This document shows positions 25,404 through 32,829 of a stretch of DNA of 64,000 bases, piece after piece. A program made the translations under genes and the position numbers. The notes below the pieces were generated by a model. That model saw nothing but the letters and a program-made list of their open reading frames with translations. It did no database searches and had not been told where the DNA came from. Every line of letters begins with the position of its first letter. Position 1 is the first letter of the stretch. Source of the stretch: Collinsella aerofaciens (GTDB lineage: Bacteria > Actinomycetota > Coriobacteriia > Coriobacteriales > Coriobacteriaceae); NCBI RefSeq assembly GCF_015670745.1, contig NZ_JADPCH010000013.1, positions 1 to 64,000 on the forward strand, given 5' to 3'.

Positions 25404-26786
25404 TTAGCGGGCTGTCGCTTTGGCTTGGGTGGCGCGATAGGTGCGTGCCGGGTGGCAAAGTAGCACCGCCACGACCATAAAGAACGCCGTGGTGCCCAGG
25501 CTGATGGGGTAGACCATCATGATGTTCGCAAAGGTGCGGAAGTGCGGGAACACGCAGAACACCCAATAGAAGCGGATGCCGCAGACGCAGATCATGGTGA
25601 TGAGGGCGGGCGTGAGCGAGATACCAAAGCCACGCAGGTAGCCCGACATGTTTTCGTAGAACATGCTAAAGGCGTACGCCGGGAAGATCGAGCACACGCG
25701 GATATAGCCGATCGAGACGATGTTGGGATCGCTGTTAAAGAGCGACAAGATCTCGCGCCCCAGGCCGACAATAACGATAATTGTGGTGAGCGCGACGATA
25801 CCGCCTTCGACCAGGCAGACCTTGAGCGTTTTGGTGCAGCGGTCGATCTGGCGGGCACCGTGGTTTTGTCCCACAAAGGTGGTGCAAGCCTGGCTAAAGC
25901 TGTTGAGCAGGTTGTAGCACACGTACTCCAGGCTCATGGCGGCGCTCGAGGCTGCCATGACTTCGGTGCCCAGACTGTTGATGGCAGACTGGATGATGAT
26001 GTTGGCGACGGCAAAGACAGCGCTTTGGATGCCGGCGGGCAGGCCGATCTTGACGATGCGCTTGAGGGCGACGGGGTCGATAGCCAGGTCGCGCGGGGTG
26101 ACGCGGACGACGGAGTCGGTCTTGAGCAGGCGGATAAAGAGCGTAGCGGCGCTGACGGTGTAGGCGATGGCGGTGGCGATGGCGACGCCCGCGACGCCCC
26201 AGTGGAGTACGGGGACAAAGATGAGGTCCAGGCCAATGTTGAGGACGGTGGACACGGCAAGCGCCTGCAGCGGCATGCGGGTGATGCCGACGGAGCGGAA
26301 GATCGCGGCCTCAAAGTTGTAGAGCAAGATCGAGGGCATGCTGAGCAAAAAGACGCGCAGGTAGAGCGAAGCGAGCGGCATGGTCTCGGCGGGAATGTTG
26401 AGCGCGGCGAGCATGGGCTCGGCAAAGATCTCGCCCAGCGCGATGACGATAAAACCCACGAGCGCCATTAAAATCGAGGTATGGACGGCGCGGTTGACCA
26501 TATTCTGATCGTTGCGGCCGATAGCGTTGGCGATGACCACATTGGAGCCAAGCGACATGCCAATAAACAGGTTGAGCATAAGACTGGTAAGCGGAACATT
26601 GGAGCCGACCGCCGCCATGGCGAGGGTTCCCTGGTCGCCCGAGAAGTTACCGATAATGACCGTGGCGATGAGGTTCGACAGCTGCTCCAAGATGCTCGTG
26701 GCGGCCACGGGGAAGGCGAACAGGGGAATATTGCGCCACAGCGAGCCGATGGTCATATCGATGTGCTTAGATGCGGTATCAGCCAT
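25404..26786 (-). CDS. MATE-family efflux transporter
   Basis: A 460-residue multidrug and toxin extrusion protein with twelve helices in two similar halves. Typical stretches include IPLFAFPVAATSILEQLSNLIATVIIGNFSG at the N-terminus (split here: LEQLSNLIATVIIG) and TTFVGQNHGARQIDRC in the second half. It likely exports cationic compounds using Na+ or H+ gradients. The ATG has only a weak GAGAG upstream. It is convergent with the LysR gene, with 27 bases between them. Confidence 0.93.
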   Translation of the reverse strand: MADTASKHIDMTIGSLWRNIPLFAFPVAATSILEQLSNLIATVIIGNFSGDQGTLAMAAVGSNVPLTSLMLNLFIGMSLGSNVVIANAIGRNDQNMVNRAVHTSILMALVGFIVIALGEIFAEPMLAALNIPAETMPLASLYLRVFLLSMPSILLYNFEAAIFRSVGITRMPLQALAVSTVLNIGLDLIFVPVLHWGVAGVAIATAIAYTVSAATLFIRLLKTDSVVRVTPRDLAIDPVALKRIVKIGLPAGIQSAVFAVANIIIQSAINSLGTEVMAASSAAMSLEYVCYNLLNSFSQACTTFVGQNHGARQIDRCTKTLKVCLVEGGIVALTTIIVIVGLGREILSLFNSDPNIVSIGYIRVCSIFPAYAFSMFYENMSGYLRGFGISLTPALITMICVCGIRFYWVFCVFPHFRTFANIMMVYPISLGTTAFFMVVAVLLCHPARTYRATQAKATAR

Positions 26787-26906
26787 ACGCTCTCAATCTC
26801 TAACATGCTATATCGTGCTTATTTGCGCAGACGATGATACTCCTAATGCAACCAGTCGGCACTTAGGGACGTTCCTTTTCTGCCGGCAGCTGGGGACACT
26901 CCTTGT

Positions 26907-26960
26907 AGTCATTGGGGACGTCCTTAAACGACTAGTCATTCAAGAACGTCCCCAATGACT
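26907..26960. repeat. P2 hairpin repeat, copy 2
   Basis: Arms AGTCATTGGGGACGTCCTT and AAGAACGTCCCCAATGACT, nearly identical to the copy at 10467. Partial relatives of its left arm (TTAGGGACGTTCC at about 26863 and TGGGGACACTCC at about 26891) precede it in the same orientation, so this gap may hold a tandem remnant. Confidence 0.85.
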
Positions 26961-27018
26961 AGGTGGGGAAGGCGTGCGACAATGGTGTGCGTTGTGTTGT
27001 TCGCGCTAAGGAGTTGCC

Positions 27019-27834
27019 ATGTTGTTGTGTCCCGTTTGCCATGAGCCGTTGGTGGACAATGAACGCGGTGCTGCATGCGCGAGCGGACACCGGTTTGACC
27101 GTGCGCGCGAGGGCTATCTATATCTGCTGCGCTCGTCCAAGAGCGGCGACTCCATGGGCGATCCCAAGTCGCAGGCACGCAGCCGTCGTGACTTTCTGAA
27201 CCGCGGATACTACGCACCGTTGCGCGATGCGATGGTCGAGCTGGTGCGCAAGCAGGTGTCTGGGCGTGCTGCGTCTACGAGCGGCCCCATGACGCTGCTC
27301 GATATTTGCTGCGGCGAGGGCTATTACACGAGTGCCATGGGCGCGGTGCCGGGCGTGGGCGCTTACGGGTTCGACTTGGGCAAAGAGATGGTGCGCCTGG
27401 CCGCCAAGCGCGGCGATGCGACCTATTTCGTGGCCAACATGAAGGACATCCCCGTGGCGGACGGCGCCTTCGATATGGTGACCGAGCTCTTCGCTCCCTT
27501 TAACGAGCGTGAGTTTGCCCGCGTGCTGGCGCCAGAGGGCTCACTCTATACCGTGGTGCCGGGTGCCCGTCATTTGTTTGGGCTCAAGGAGGTGCTCTAC
27601 GACACGCCATATCTTAATGACGAGAAGCTGCCGCAGACCACCGAGCTCGAGTTGGTCGGAACGCAGCGGGTGTCTGCGAATATTACGCTTCAGACCCAGG
27701 CGGACATCGAGGCGGTGTTCCAGATGACGCCGTACTACTACCGCACGCGCCCCGCCGACAAAGAGCGCCTGGCAAACCTCGATACCCTTCAGACTGACAT
27801 CGACTTCATCATCGCCGAGTACCGCCACAGCTAA
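27019..27834 (+). CDS. RlmA-like 23S rRNA guanine methyltransferase
   Basis: A 271-residue methyltransferase. The N-terminal zinc-binding motif (CPVCHEPL, then C and H in CASGHRFD) plus REGYLYLL are the RlmA hallmark, and the SAM-binding core shows LLDICCGEGYYTSAM and FDLGKEMVRLAAKR, then NMKDIPVADGAFD. RlmA enzymes modify G745 or G748 in 23S rRNA, and RlmAII gives low-level tylosin resistance. Which guanosine is modified is unclear. The start has AAGGAGTTGCC. Its stop is two bases before a P3 hairpin. Confidence 0.88.
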   Translation: MLLCPVCHEPLVDNERGAACASGHRFDRAREGYLYLLRSSKSGDSMGDPKSQARSRRDFLNRGYYAPLRDAMVELVRKQVSGRAASTSGPMTLLDICCGEGYYTSAMGAVPGVGAYGFDLGKEMVRLAAKRGDATYFVANMKDIPVADGAFDMVTELFAPFNEREFARVLAPEGSLYTVVPGARHLFGLKEVLYDTPYLNDEKLPQTTELELVGTQRVSANITLQTQADIEAVFQMTPYYYRTRPADKERLANLDTLQTDIDFIIAEYRHS

Positions 27835-27835
27835 C

Positions 27836-27872
27836 AACCTGCCAAAAAGGGACAGGTTTATTTTGGTAGGTT
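27836..27872. repeat. P3 hairpin repeat, copy 1
   Basis: Arms AACCTGCCAAAA and TTTTGGTAGGTT around AGGGACAGGTTTA. A second copy lies at 48449. It begins two bases after the rlmA-like stop. Confidence 0.85.
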
Positions 27873-27891
27873 TTATCTGGGCAAACGTAAA

Positions 27892-27926
27892 GGGCCGACC
27901 GCGGAGATGCGCGATCGGCCCTTTTT
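27892..27926. terminator. Intrinsic terminator
   Basis: Stem GGGCCGA / TCGGCCC with inner CGCG pairs, followed by TTTTT, between the rlmA-like gene and the convergent membrane-protein gene. Confidence 0.88.
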
Positions 27927-27962
27927 AGCTGCTTGATAGCAGGGGCTATGGGAGACAGGTGC

Positions 27963-28364
27963 CTACAGGCGGTCCTTGTTCTCGGCCTTAACGGCGTGTG
28001 CCTGCTGAACAAAGAACAGGTCGTACACCACGATGACAAAGGCGCCAAAGTTGATGGCGTCGCCGCCAAACGCGGGAAGCGTGAGCACCGCTTGGGCAAG
28101 CGTGGCGACCGCGGCAACAATACCGAGCTTAAACGCGCCGTCCACCTGCGAAGGCTTGTTGGCGCCCTTGATACCGGCGACGCCTGCGGCAAGGTCGACG
28201 AGACCCTTGGCGATAAGCACAACCGCCGCGAGCGTGGCGTACGAACCGTACGTGGAATCGAGACCGCCCGTGGCGATACCGACGCCGGCGGTGACGAGGC
28301 TGGCGATACCCAAAACAAAGTAGATGAGAGCAAGGATTTTGAGAGTCTTGCGAGTGAAGCTCAT
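27963..28364 (-). CDS. Small four-helix membrane protein, unknown
   Basis: A 133-residue protein starting at ATG 28364 (AAAGGACCAGCC upstream). It begins with a short basic segment (SFTRKTLKILAL), then four hydrophobic helices separated by small loops, including VVLIAKGLVDLAAGVAGI and FGAFVIVVYDLFF. I do not recognise a named family, though the layout resembles small 4-TM proteins of unknown function in Actinobacteria. It appears monocistronic and ends before a shared terminator. Confidence 0.7.
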   Translation of the reverse strand: MSFTRKTLKILALIYFVLGIASLVTAGVGIATGGLDSTYGSYATLAAVVLIAKGLVDLAAGVAGIKGANKPSQVDGAFKLGIVAAVATLAQAVLTLPAFGGDAINFGAFVIVVYDLFFVQQAHAVKAENKDRL

Positions 28365-28597
28365 GGCTGGTCCTTTCGATACGAGTACGCCAACTTGGCG
28401 CACCCAATGTACTGCACATATGGTGAAGCACATTGTAGTTCAACGCAGCGATGCATGCGCCTGAAAGCGCTTTGAGCCCGCGCGGCCCAACCCAACCTTT
28501 CAAAAGGGAAAGCTGGACGTAAGCCAAATCGATGGCAGCTCATGTGCGGCGCTGAGATGATGAGGCCGTAACAAGGAGTTGGTCTCAAGGAGGAGCC

Positions 28598-28741
28598 ATG
28601 ATGTACGGAGCAGGGCAAGTGCGTGAGCCGCGGTCGTTGGGAAGGCGCATGGGTGATTCTGTGATCGCTGCCGTGTGCACGGGATTGATGGCGGTGCTTT
28701 GCATTGGGATGCTGTGGGCCATGTCGCATGTGGGACAATAG
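28598..28741 (+). CDS. Small single-helix membrane protein (47 aa)
   Basis: A 47-residue ORF with a strong ribosome site (AAGGAGGAGCC) at ATG 28598. A charged N-terminal half (VREPRSLGRRMGDS) is followed by one hydrophobic segment (VIAAVCTGLMAVLCIGMLW, about residues 22-40). It lies 64 bases before the rsmJ-like gene. I do not recognise it. The ribosome site and clean membrane segment make it likely to be translated. Confidence 0.6.
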   Translation: MMYGAGQVREPRSLGRRMGDSVIAAVCTGLMAVLCIGMLWAMSHVGQ

Positions 28742-28804
28742 CGGACGGTTGGGTGCCGGCATAAACGGCGCTCACGTATTCGTTTTGCTTGTTAAGGAGT
28801 ACCC

Positions 28805-29509
28805 ATGGGCGTCGTCGATCCCTTTTCTGTTGCTCGGGCCGCGGGGCTTGAGCTGACCGGGAAGCCCGAGGGCCTCACGCTCACTGACGGCACGATGGAG
28901 CTGCGCGCCGATTTTGACCGCATGCTGCCGCGGCTCAAGCAGGGCCGTCTGCGGCAAGAGCTGCTGGTAAAGGCTGCGCGCGCAAAAGGCATCGAGAGCC
29001 CATGGGCGATTGACGCCACGGCAGGCTTTGGCGAGGATTCGCTGCTGCTGGCGACCGCGGGCTTTACCGTCGATCTGTATGAACAGGATTGCGTGATCGC
29101 GGCGCTCCTCAAGGATGCCTTGGATCGTGCGGCAGATGATCCGGCGCTTGCGACAGCCGTGGCACGCATGCGCTTACATGCCGGCGAGGACAGCATTGCC
29201 GGTCTTCGCCATACAGCTGAGCTGATCGAGCAGGGCGAGCTCGCCGCTCCCGACGTGGTGTATCTGGACCCCATGTTTCCCGAGCGCACCAAGAGCGCGG
29301 CGGTTAAAAAGAAGTTCCAACTCTTGCATCATCTGGAACAGCCGTGCGCCGATGAGGAGACGTTGGTCGAAGCTGCGCTTGCGGTGCACCCGCGCAAGGT
29401 CGTTATCAAGCGACCGGTGAAGGGGCCACTGCTTGCCGGCGTTAAGCCGAGCTATCAACTTGCGGGCAAGGCCGTTCGTTACGATGTTTTGGTGCCGCCG
29501 CGCCCGTAG
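28805..29509 (+). CDS. rsmJ: RsmJ-like 16S rRNA methyltransferase
   Basis: A 234-residue SAM-dependent methyltransferase. The SAM site is AIDATAGFGEDSLLLA with LYEQDCVIAALL, and the RsmJ signature is VYLDPMFPERTKSAAVKKKFQLL. RsmJ methylates G1516 in 16S rRNA (E. coli numbering). N-terminal TLTDGTMELRADFDRMLPRLK is also characteristic. It follows AAGGAGTACCC at the ATG. It may be cotranscribed with the 47-residue membrane peptide upstream. Confidence 0.9.
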   Translation: MGVVDPFSVARAAGLELTGKPEGLTLTDGTMELRADFDRMLPRLKQGRLRQELLVKAARAKGIESPWAIDATAGFGEDSLLLATAGFTVDLYEQDCVIAALLKDALDRAADDPALATAVARMRLHAGEDSIAGLRHTAELIEQGELAAPDVVYLDPMFPERTKSAAVKKKFQLLHHLEQPCADEETLVEAALAVHPRKVVIKRPVKGPLLAGVKPSYQLAGKAVRYDVLVPPRP

Positions 29510-29557
29510 CTTGCGTGCGATGGCTGGCGCTCCGTCAATGCCGTGCCGATGCGGCGC

Positions 29558-29860
29558 CTATTTCCAAGGGTGCGACGTCAGGTGCCATCCGCCGCAGTAT
29601 TCGCATTTGTAGCAGGCCAAACCGCGCCGCCCGCGGTTTTCGCAGTCGGCCATAACGGCCTCGGCCTCGGCGCGCGTGTCGTAACGGTTTTTGCGCTCGC
29701 ACGACTTGTAGCGCCAGGCCTCATCGCGCTCGGCGTCCAGGGCGTCGCGGCGCTCGTCCTCGCGTGCAAACAGGTCGCTCATATCGCCGCCGGTGGCAGT
29801 GCTCAAAAACTCGCTTTTTGCTTTTGACCAGGCGGCTCGCTTTTTGCTCCCCATCTGCAT
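29558..29860 (-). CDS. Small CxxC-containing protein, unknown
   Basis: A 100-residue protein from ATG 29860 (GGAGAGG upstream). The N-terminal two-thirds is highly charged and helical (EDERRDALDAERDEAW); the C-terminus ends in YKCEYCGGWHLTSHP, a single CxxC with a nearby His that could bind a metal. This tail resembles small zinc-ribbon-like proteins. The central CERKNRYDTRAEAEAVM stretch suggests nucleic-acid contact. It diverges from the GNAT gene around a palindrome at 29879-29910. I cannot assign a function. Confidence 0.6.
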   Translation of the reverse strand: MQMGSKKRAAWSKAKSEFLSTATGGDMSDLFAREDERRDALDAERDEAWRYKSCERKNRYDTRAEAEAVMADCENRGRRGLACYKCEYCGGWHLTSHPWK

Positions 29861-29878
29861 CGCGCCCCTCTCCAAACG

Positions 29879-29910
29879 TTGGTATCATTGCTCAATCAAA
29901 GTGATACCAA
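29879..29910. promoter_or_regulatory. Palindrome between divergent genes
   Basis: Perfect nine-base arms TTGGTATCA and TGATACCAA separated by 14 bases, between the zinc-tail protein and the GNAT. The location suggests an operator for one or both genes. The core TTGGTAT also occurs in the direct repeats at 32766. Confidence 0.55.
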
Positions 29911-29928
29911 TAAACGTGAGGTCGCCGC

Positions 29929-30420
29929 GTGATGATCAGAAAAACTCTCGATACCGACATTCCCGCTGTCATGGCTATCTATGACGCGGCCCGCGCCTTT
30001 ATGCGCGCGCATGGCAACGCCACACAGTGGCCCGAGGGCACGCCTTCTGCCGAGCAACTGGCTGCCGATATCGCCGCCGGTGGCAGCTATGTGTGCGAAG
30101 TCGATGGCCGCGTGGTGGCGACGTTTGCCTTTTTGCCGGGCCCGGACGAGTGCTATGACGTAATTGAGGATGGTCAATGGCGCAGCGACACTCCGTACGC
30201 CGTGCTGCACCGTGTGGCGTCCGATGGCACCGTGCACGGTATCGCGGCTGCGATGTTTGCCTTTGCCAAGGAGCGTGCCGATCACCTGCGCATCGACACG
30301 CATCAGGACAACCTGCCCATGCAGGGAGCCATCGCCAAGGCCGGGTTTAAGCGCGCCGGTATCGTATATGTGTCGGACGGTACGCCGCGCGTCGCGTTTG
30401 ATTGGCTGCGCGAGGCATAG
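29929..30420 (+). CDS. GNAT acetyltransferase
   Basis: A 163-residue GCN5-related N-acetyltransferase. Its N-terminus IRKTLDTDIPAVMAIYDAARAFM and the late region HLRIDTHQDNLPMQGAIAKAGFKRAGIVYV match the acceptor and acetyl-CoA folds of this family, although the classical Q/RxxGxG/A loop is modified to DGTVHGIAA. The substrate is unknown. GTG 29929 and ATG 29932 are both possible starts; GAGG lies 7 to 10 bases upstream. A terminator hairpin follows at 30455. Confidence 0.85.
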   Translation: MMIRKTLDTDIPAVMAIYDAARAFMRAHGNATQWPEGTPSAEQLAADIAAGGSYVCEVDGRVVATFAFLPGPDECYDVIEDGQWRSDTPYAVLHRVASDGTVHGIAAAMFAFAKERADHLRIDTHQDNLPMQGAIAKAGFKRAGIVYVSDGTPRVAFDWLREA

Positions 30421-30732
30421 TGGCCGAGTCACATACCAGCGTTTCACCGAAATGAAAATGGCCCCGAGTGGGGCCATTTTTGGTAAAACGCGTTGTTGTG
30501 GGGCTCGCGTTGCTACCGTCCCAGATGACCCCGGGCAGACAAAAAAGGGAGGTGCCGGCTTTCGCAAGGCGCGAACCTACGAAAATCACCGCGCGGCAAC
30601 GCGGAGCGATGAGCTCGGTCGGGGGATAGGGCCCGCTTCGCCCGCCGGCTCGTAAATTGTATCATCCAGTGTGGAACGAGGACGCCCGTTGCCGCGTGCG
30701 ATGGGCTTGTAGCTTGTAATAAGAGGAGAGCC
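30421..30732. other. Structured gap upstream of TetM-like gene
   Basis: About 310 bases without a recognised gene. A terminator lies at 30455-30483. The rest is GC-rich with extensive self-complementarity: GCCGGC at both ends (about 30555 and 30646), TTCGC/GCGAA, and on the minus strand TTTTTT after CACCTCCC at 30541-30546. It may be a leader of the GTPase gene or a minus-strand small RNA. I could not match it to a named RNA family. A 34-codon plus-strand reading frame at 30526 has no ribosome site. Confidence 0.35.
30455..30483. terminator. Intrinsic terminator after the GNAT gene
   Basis: AAAATGGCCCC / GGGGCCATTTT stem with a GAGT loop and a T run on each strand, so it can terminate in both directions. 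Confidence 0.88.
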
Positions 30733-32736
30733 ATGTCGAAGCAGGCAGTCGTTGGAATCTTGGCGCATGTCGATGCCGGCAAGACCACGTTGGCCGAGGC
30801 CATGTTGTTCAACGCGGGTCGCATTCGCAAGCGCGGCCGCGTGGACGATGGCGATTCGCATCTGGACACTAACGCGATCGAGCGCGAGCGCGGCATTACG
30901 ATCTTCTCGTCGCAGGCCGTGCTCGACCACGGCGATACCCACGTCATGCTTGTGGATGCGCCCGGCCACGTCGATTTTTCGGCCGAGGCGGAGCGCACGC
31001 TGCGCGCGCTCGACTATGCGATTTTGGTTGTGGGTGCCAACGACGGCGTGCAGGGGCACACCGAAACCCTGTGGCGCCTGCTTGCGCGCTATGACATTCC
31101 GACGTTCATCTTTATCAACAAAATCGATTTGGAGAATCCCGGCCGCGATGTTTTGCTGGCACAGCTTGGGCAACGTCTTTCCGAGGGCTGCCTGGATGCC
31201 AGCGAACTGTTGGTGGGTGGTGCCGTTCAGGAGGACGCTGCTGCGTTGGACGAGGCGGCGCTCGAGGAGTTTCTCGACGCAGGGGAGCTTTCGACTGCCA
31301 CGCTTTCGCGGCTGGTCGCAGAGCGAAAGTTGTTTCCCTGCTTTGCGGGCTCGGCGCTCAAGGACCAGGGTGTGGCAGAGCTACTCGACGGCATATGCGC
31401 TTTGATGCGCGAGCGAATATGGCCCCAGGAGTTCGCCGCGCGAGTCTACCGCGTGAGTCGTGGAGACCGTGGCGAGCGTCTTGCCTGGGTCAAGGTGACG
31501 GGCGGTGTACTGCGTGCAAAGCAAGTTGTCGAGGGATGCTCTGGCGCCTCCACTTGGGAGCAAAAGATCGACCAGGTGCGCATCTATAACGGCGAGAAGT
31601 ATGAGCTTGCCCAAGAAGTTGCTGCTGGCGGTATTTGTGCCGTGACGGGCCTTGCGCACGTTCGCCCAGGGGATGCCTTGGGCGCGGAGCCCGTGGGCGA
31701 TGCGCCTGTCATCGCTCCGGTCCTCACCTATACGGTGCTTCCGGGCGAACACGATGTCCACGCGGTGTTCAAAGCACTGACAGAGTTGGCGGACGAAGAT
31801 CTCATGCTCGGCGTAAGCTGGAACACTCATCTTGAGCAGATTCATTTGCAGCTGATGGGCGCCGTGCAACTCGAGGTCGTGCAGCGGGTGTTGGCCGATC
31901 GCTTTGGCCTTTCGGTTGCGTTTGAGTCTGGCGGCATTCTCTATAAGGAGACTATTTCGCAGCCGGTCGAGGGCGTGGGCCACTTTGAGCCGCTGCGCCA
32001 CTATGCCGAGGTACATCTGCGCCTGGAGCCGTTGCCAGCGGGTTCGGGCGTGCAGTTTGGCACCGTGACCTCGACCGACGAACTCGATCTTAACTGGCAG
32101 CGTTTGGCACTCACCAACGCCATGGAGCGCGATCACCTGGGCGCGCTGACCGGCTCGCCCATCACCGATGTGTGCATTACGCTCACGGGCGGCCGTGCGC
32201 ATGCCAAACACACCGAGGGCGGCGATTTTCGCCAGGCCACGTACCGCGCGATTCGCCAGGGGCTCATGCAGGCGCGTGAGGCTGGCGCGGCGGTACTGTT
32301 GGAGCCGTGGTATCGCTTTGAGCTCGAGGTGCCGGGGGAGTGCGTGGGCCGGGCGCTCTCGGATGCCACGCGTATGGGTGCCGAGTACGAGCCGCCGACG
32401 ATAACAGGCGACCGGGCGAAGCTTGCGGGTCGCGTGCCGGCATCCGAAGTGCAGGATTATGCGCTGGAGGTGGCTGCCTACACGAGCGGTCGCGGTCATC
32501 TGTACCTGGAGTTCGCCGGCTATGCGGCTTGCCATGATGCCGAGCGCGTCATCGAGACGGCCGCCTATGAGCCAGAAGCCGATCTGCCCAACACGCCCGA
32601 CTCGGTCTTTTGCTCTCACAGCGCCGGTTACACGGTCAAATGGTACGACGTACCCGCCGCGGCGCACGTAAAGATCGATCCCGCCACCTTCCGCCCCTGG
32701 CGAGCAGCAGACGCCGAGTTTTTCGGCCACATGTGA
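30733..32736 (+). CDS. TetM-like translational GTPase
   Basis: A 667-residue EF-G-like GTPase of the TetM/TetO/TetS ribosomal-protection group. G motifs are AHVDAGKTTLAEA, the switch stretch DTNAIERERGITIFSS, DAPGHVDFSAEAERTL and INKIDL. Domain IV-like parts follow (QLEVVQRVLADRFGLSV; GGRAHAKHTEGGDFRQATYRAI). The C-terminus reads NTPDSVFCSHSAGYTVKW, a form I associate with chromosomal TetM-like GTPases, not with acquired tet(M). It may release drugs from ribosomes or act as a housekeeping factor; resistance should not be assumed. The stop TGA is inside a P1 palindrome, which supplies the last two codons. Confidence 0.88.
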   Translation: MSKQAVVGILAHVDAGKTTLAEAMLFNAGRIRKRGRVDDGDSHLDTNAIERERGITIFSSQAVLDHGDTHVMLVDAPGHVDFSAEAERTLRALDYAILVVGANDGVQGHTETLWRLLARYDIPTFIFINKIDLENPGRDVLLAQLGQRLSEGCLDASELLVGGAVQEDAAALDEAALEEFLDAGELSTATLSRLVAERKLFPCFAGSALKDQGVAELLDGICALMRERIWPQEFAARVYRVSRGDRGERLAWVKVTGGVLRAKQVVEGCSGASTWEQKIDQVRIYNGEKYELAQEVAAGGICAVTGLAHVRPGDALGAEPVGDAPVIAPVLTYTVLPGEHDVHAVFKALTELADEDLMLGVSWNTHLEQIHLQLMGAVQLEVVQRVLADRFGLSVAFESGGILYKETISQPVEGVGHFEPLRHYAEVHLRLEPLPAGSGVQFGTVTSTDELDLNWQRLALTNAMERDHLGALTGSPITDVCITLTGGRAHAKHTEGGDFRQATYRAIRQGLMQAREAGAAVLLEPWYRFELEVPGECVGRALSDATRMGAEYEPPTITGDRAKLAGRVPASEVQDYALEVAAYTSGRGHLYLEFAGYAACHDAERVIETAAYEPEADLPNTPDSVFCSHSAGYTVKWYDVPAAAHVKIDPATFRPWRAADAEFFGHM

Positions 32737-32762
32737 CAAAGGGACAGTTCCTTTGTCACATG
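32730..32762. repeat. P1 palindrome, copy 3
   Basis: CATGTGACAAAGG and CCTTTGTCACATG around a seven-base loop. The ATGTGA of the left arm supplies the GTPase's final Met codon and stop. Confidence 0.9.
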
Positions 32763-32765
32763 CTA

Positions 32766-32796
32766 TTGGTATAACTCGGTATAAGTTGGTATAACT
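32766..32796 (+). promoter_or_regulatory. Three 10-bp direct repeats upstream of AAA ATPase
   Basis: GGTATAA occurs at 32768, 32778 and 32788, so the period is exactly ten bases (one helical turn). Two copies are GGTATAACT, the middle GGTATAAGT. The TATAAC parts could overlap the -10 of the ATPase gene, 40 bases upstream of its start. This fits cooperative binding of a regulator on one face of the helix. Confidence 0.6.
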
Positions 32797-32829
32797 ATTA
32801 CCAGGGTTTGCCAATCCGAGGAGGCCGAC

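Noticed and set aside
30526-30630. A leader peptide for the TetM-like GTPase
   Set aside because: A 34-codon frame exists but lacks a ribosome site and has no drug-responsive pattern I can recognise.
30484-30660. SRP RNA, 6S RNA, RNase P RNA or a T-box in the gap before the GTPase
   Set aside because: The diagnostic conserved segments of these RNAs (for example the GGAAG-type SRP apical loop or the T-box GGTGG sequence) are absent; resemblance to 6S was only superficial.
30733-32736. A true tetracycline-resistance gene
   Set aside because: The C-terminus differs from acquired Tet(M)/Tet(W)/Tet(O) types and there are no mobile-element signs; kept as a TetM-like GTPase.
32766-32796. A CRISPR array start
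   Set aside because: Three 10-base units without spacers are too short and regular; they fit operator repeats.
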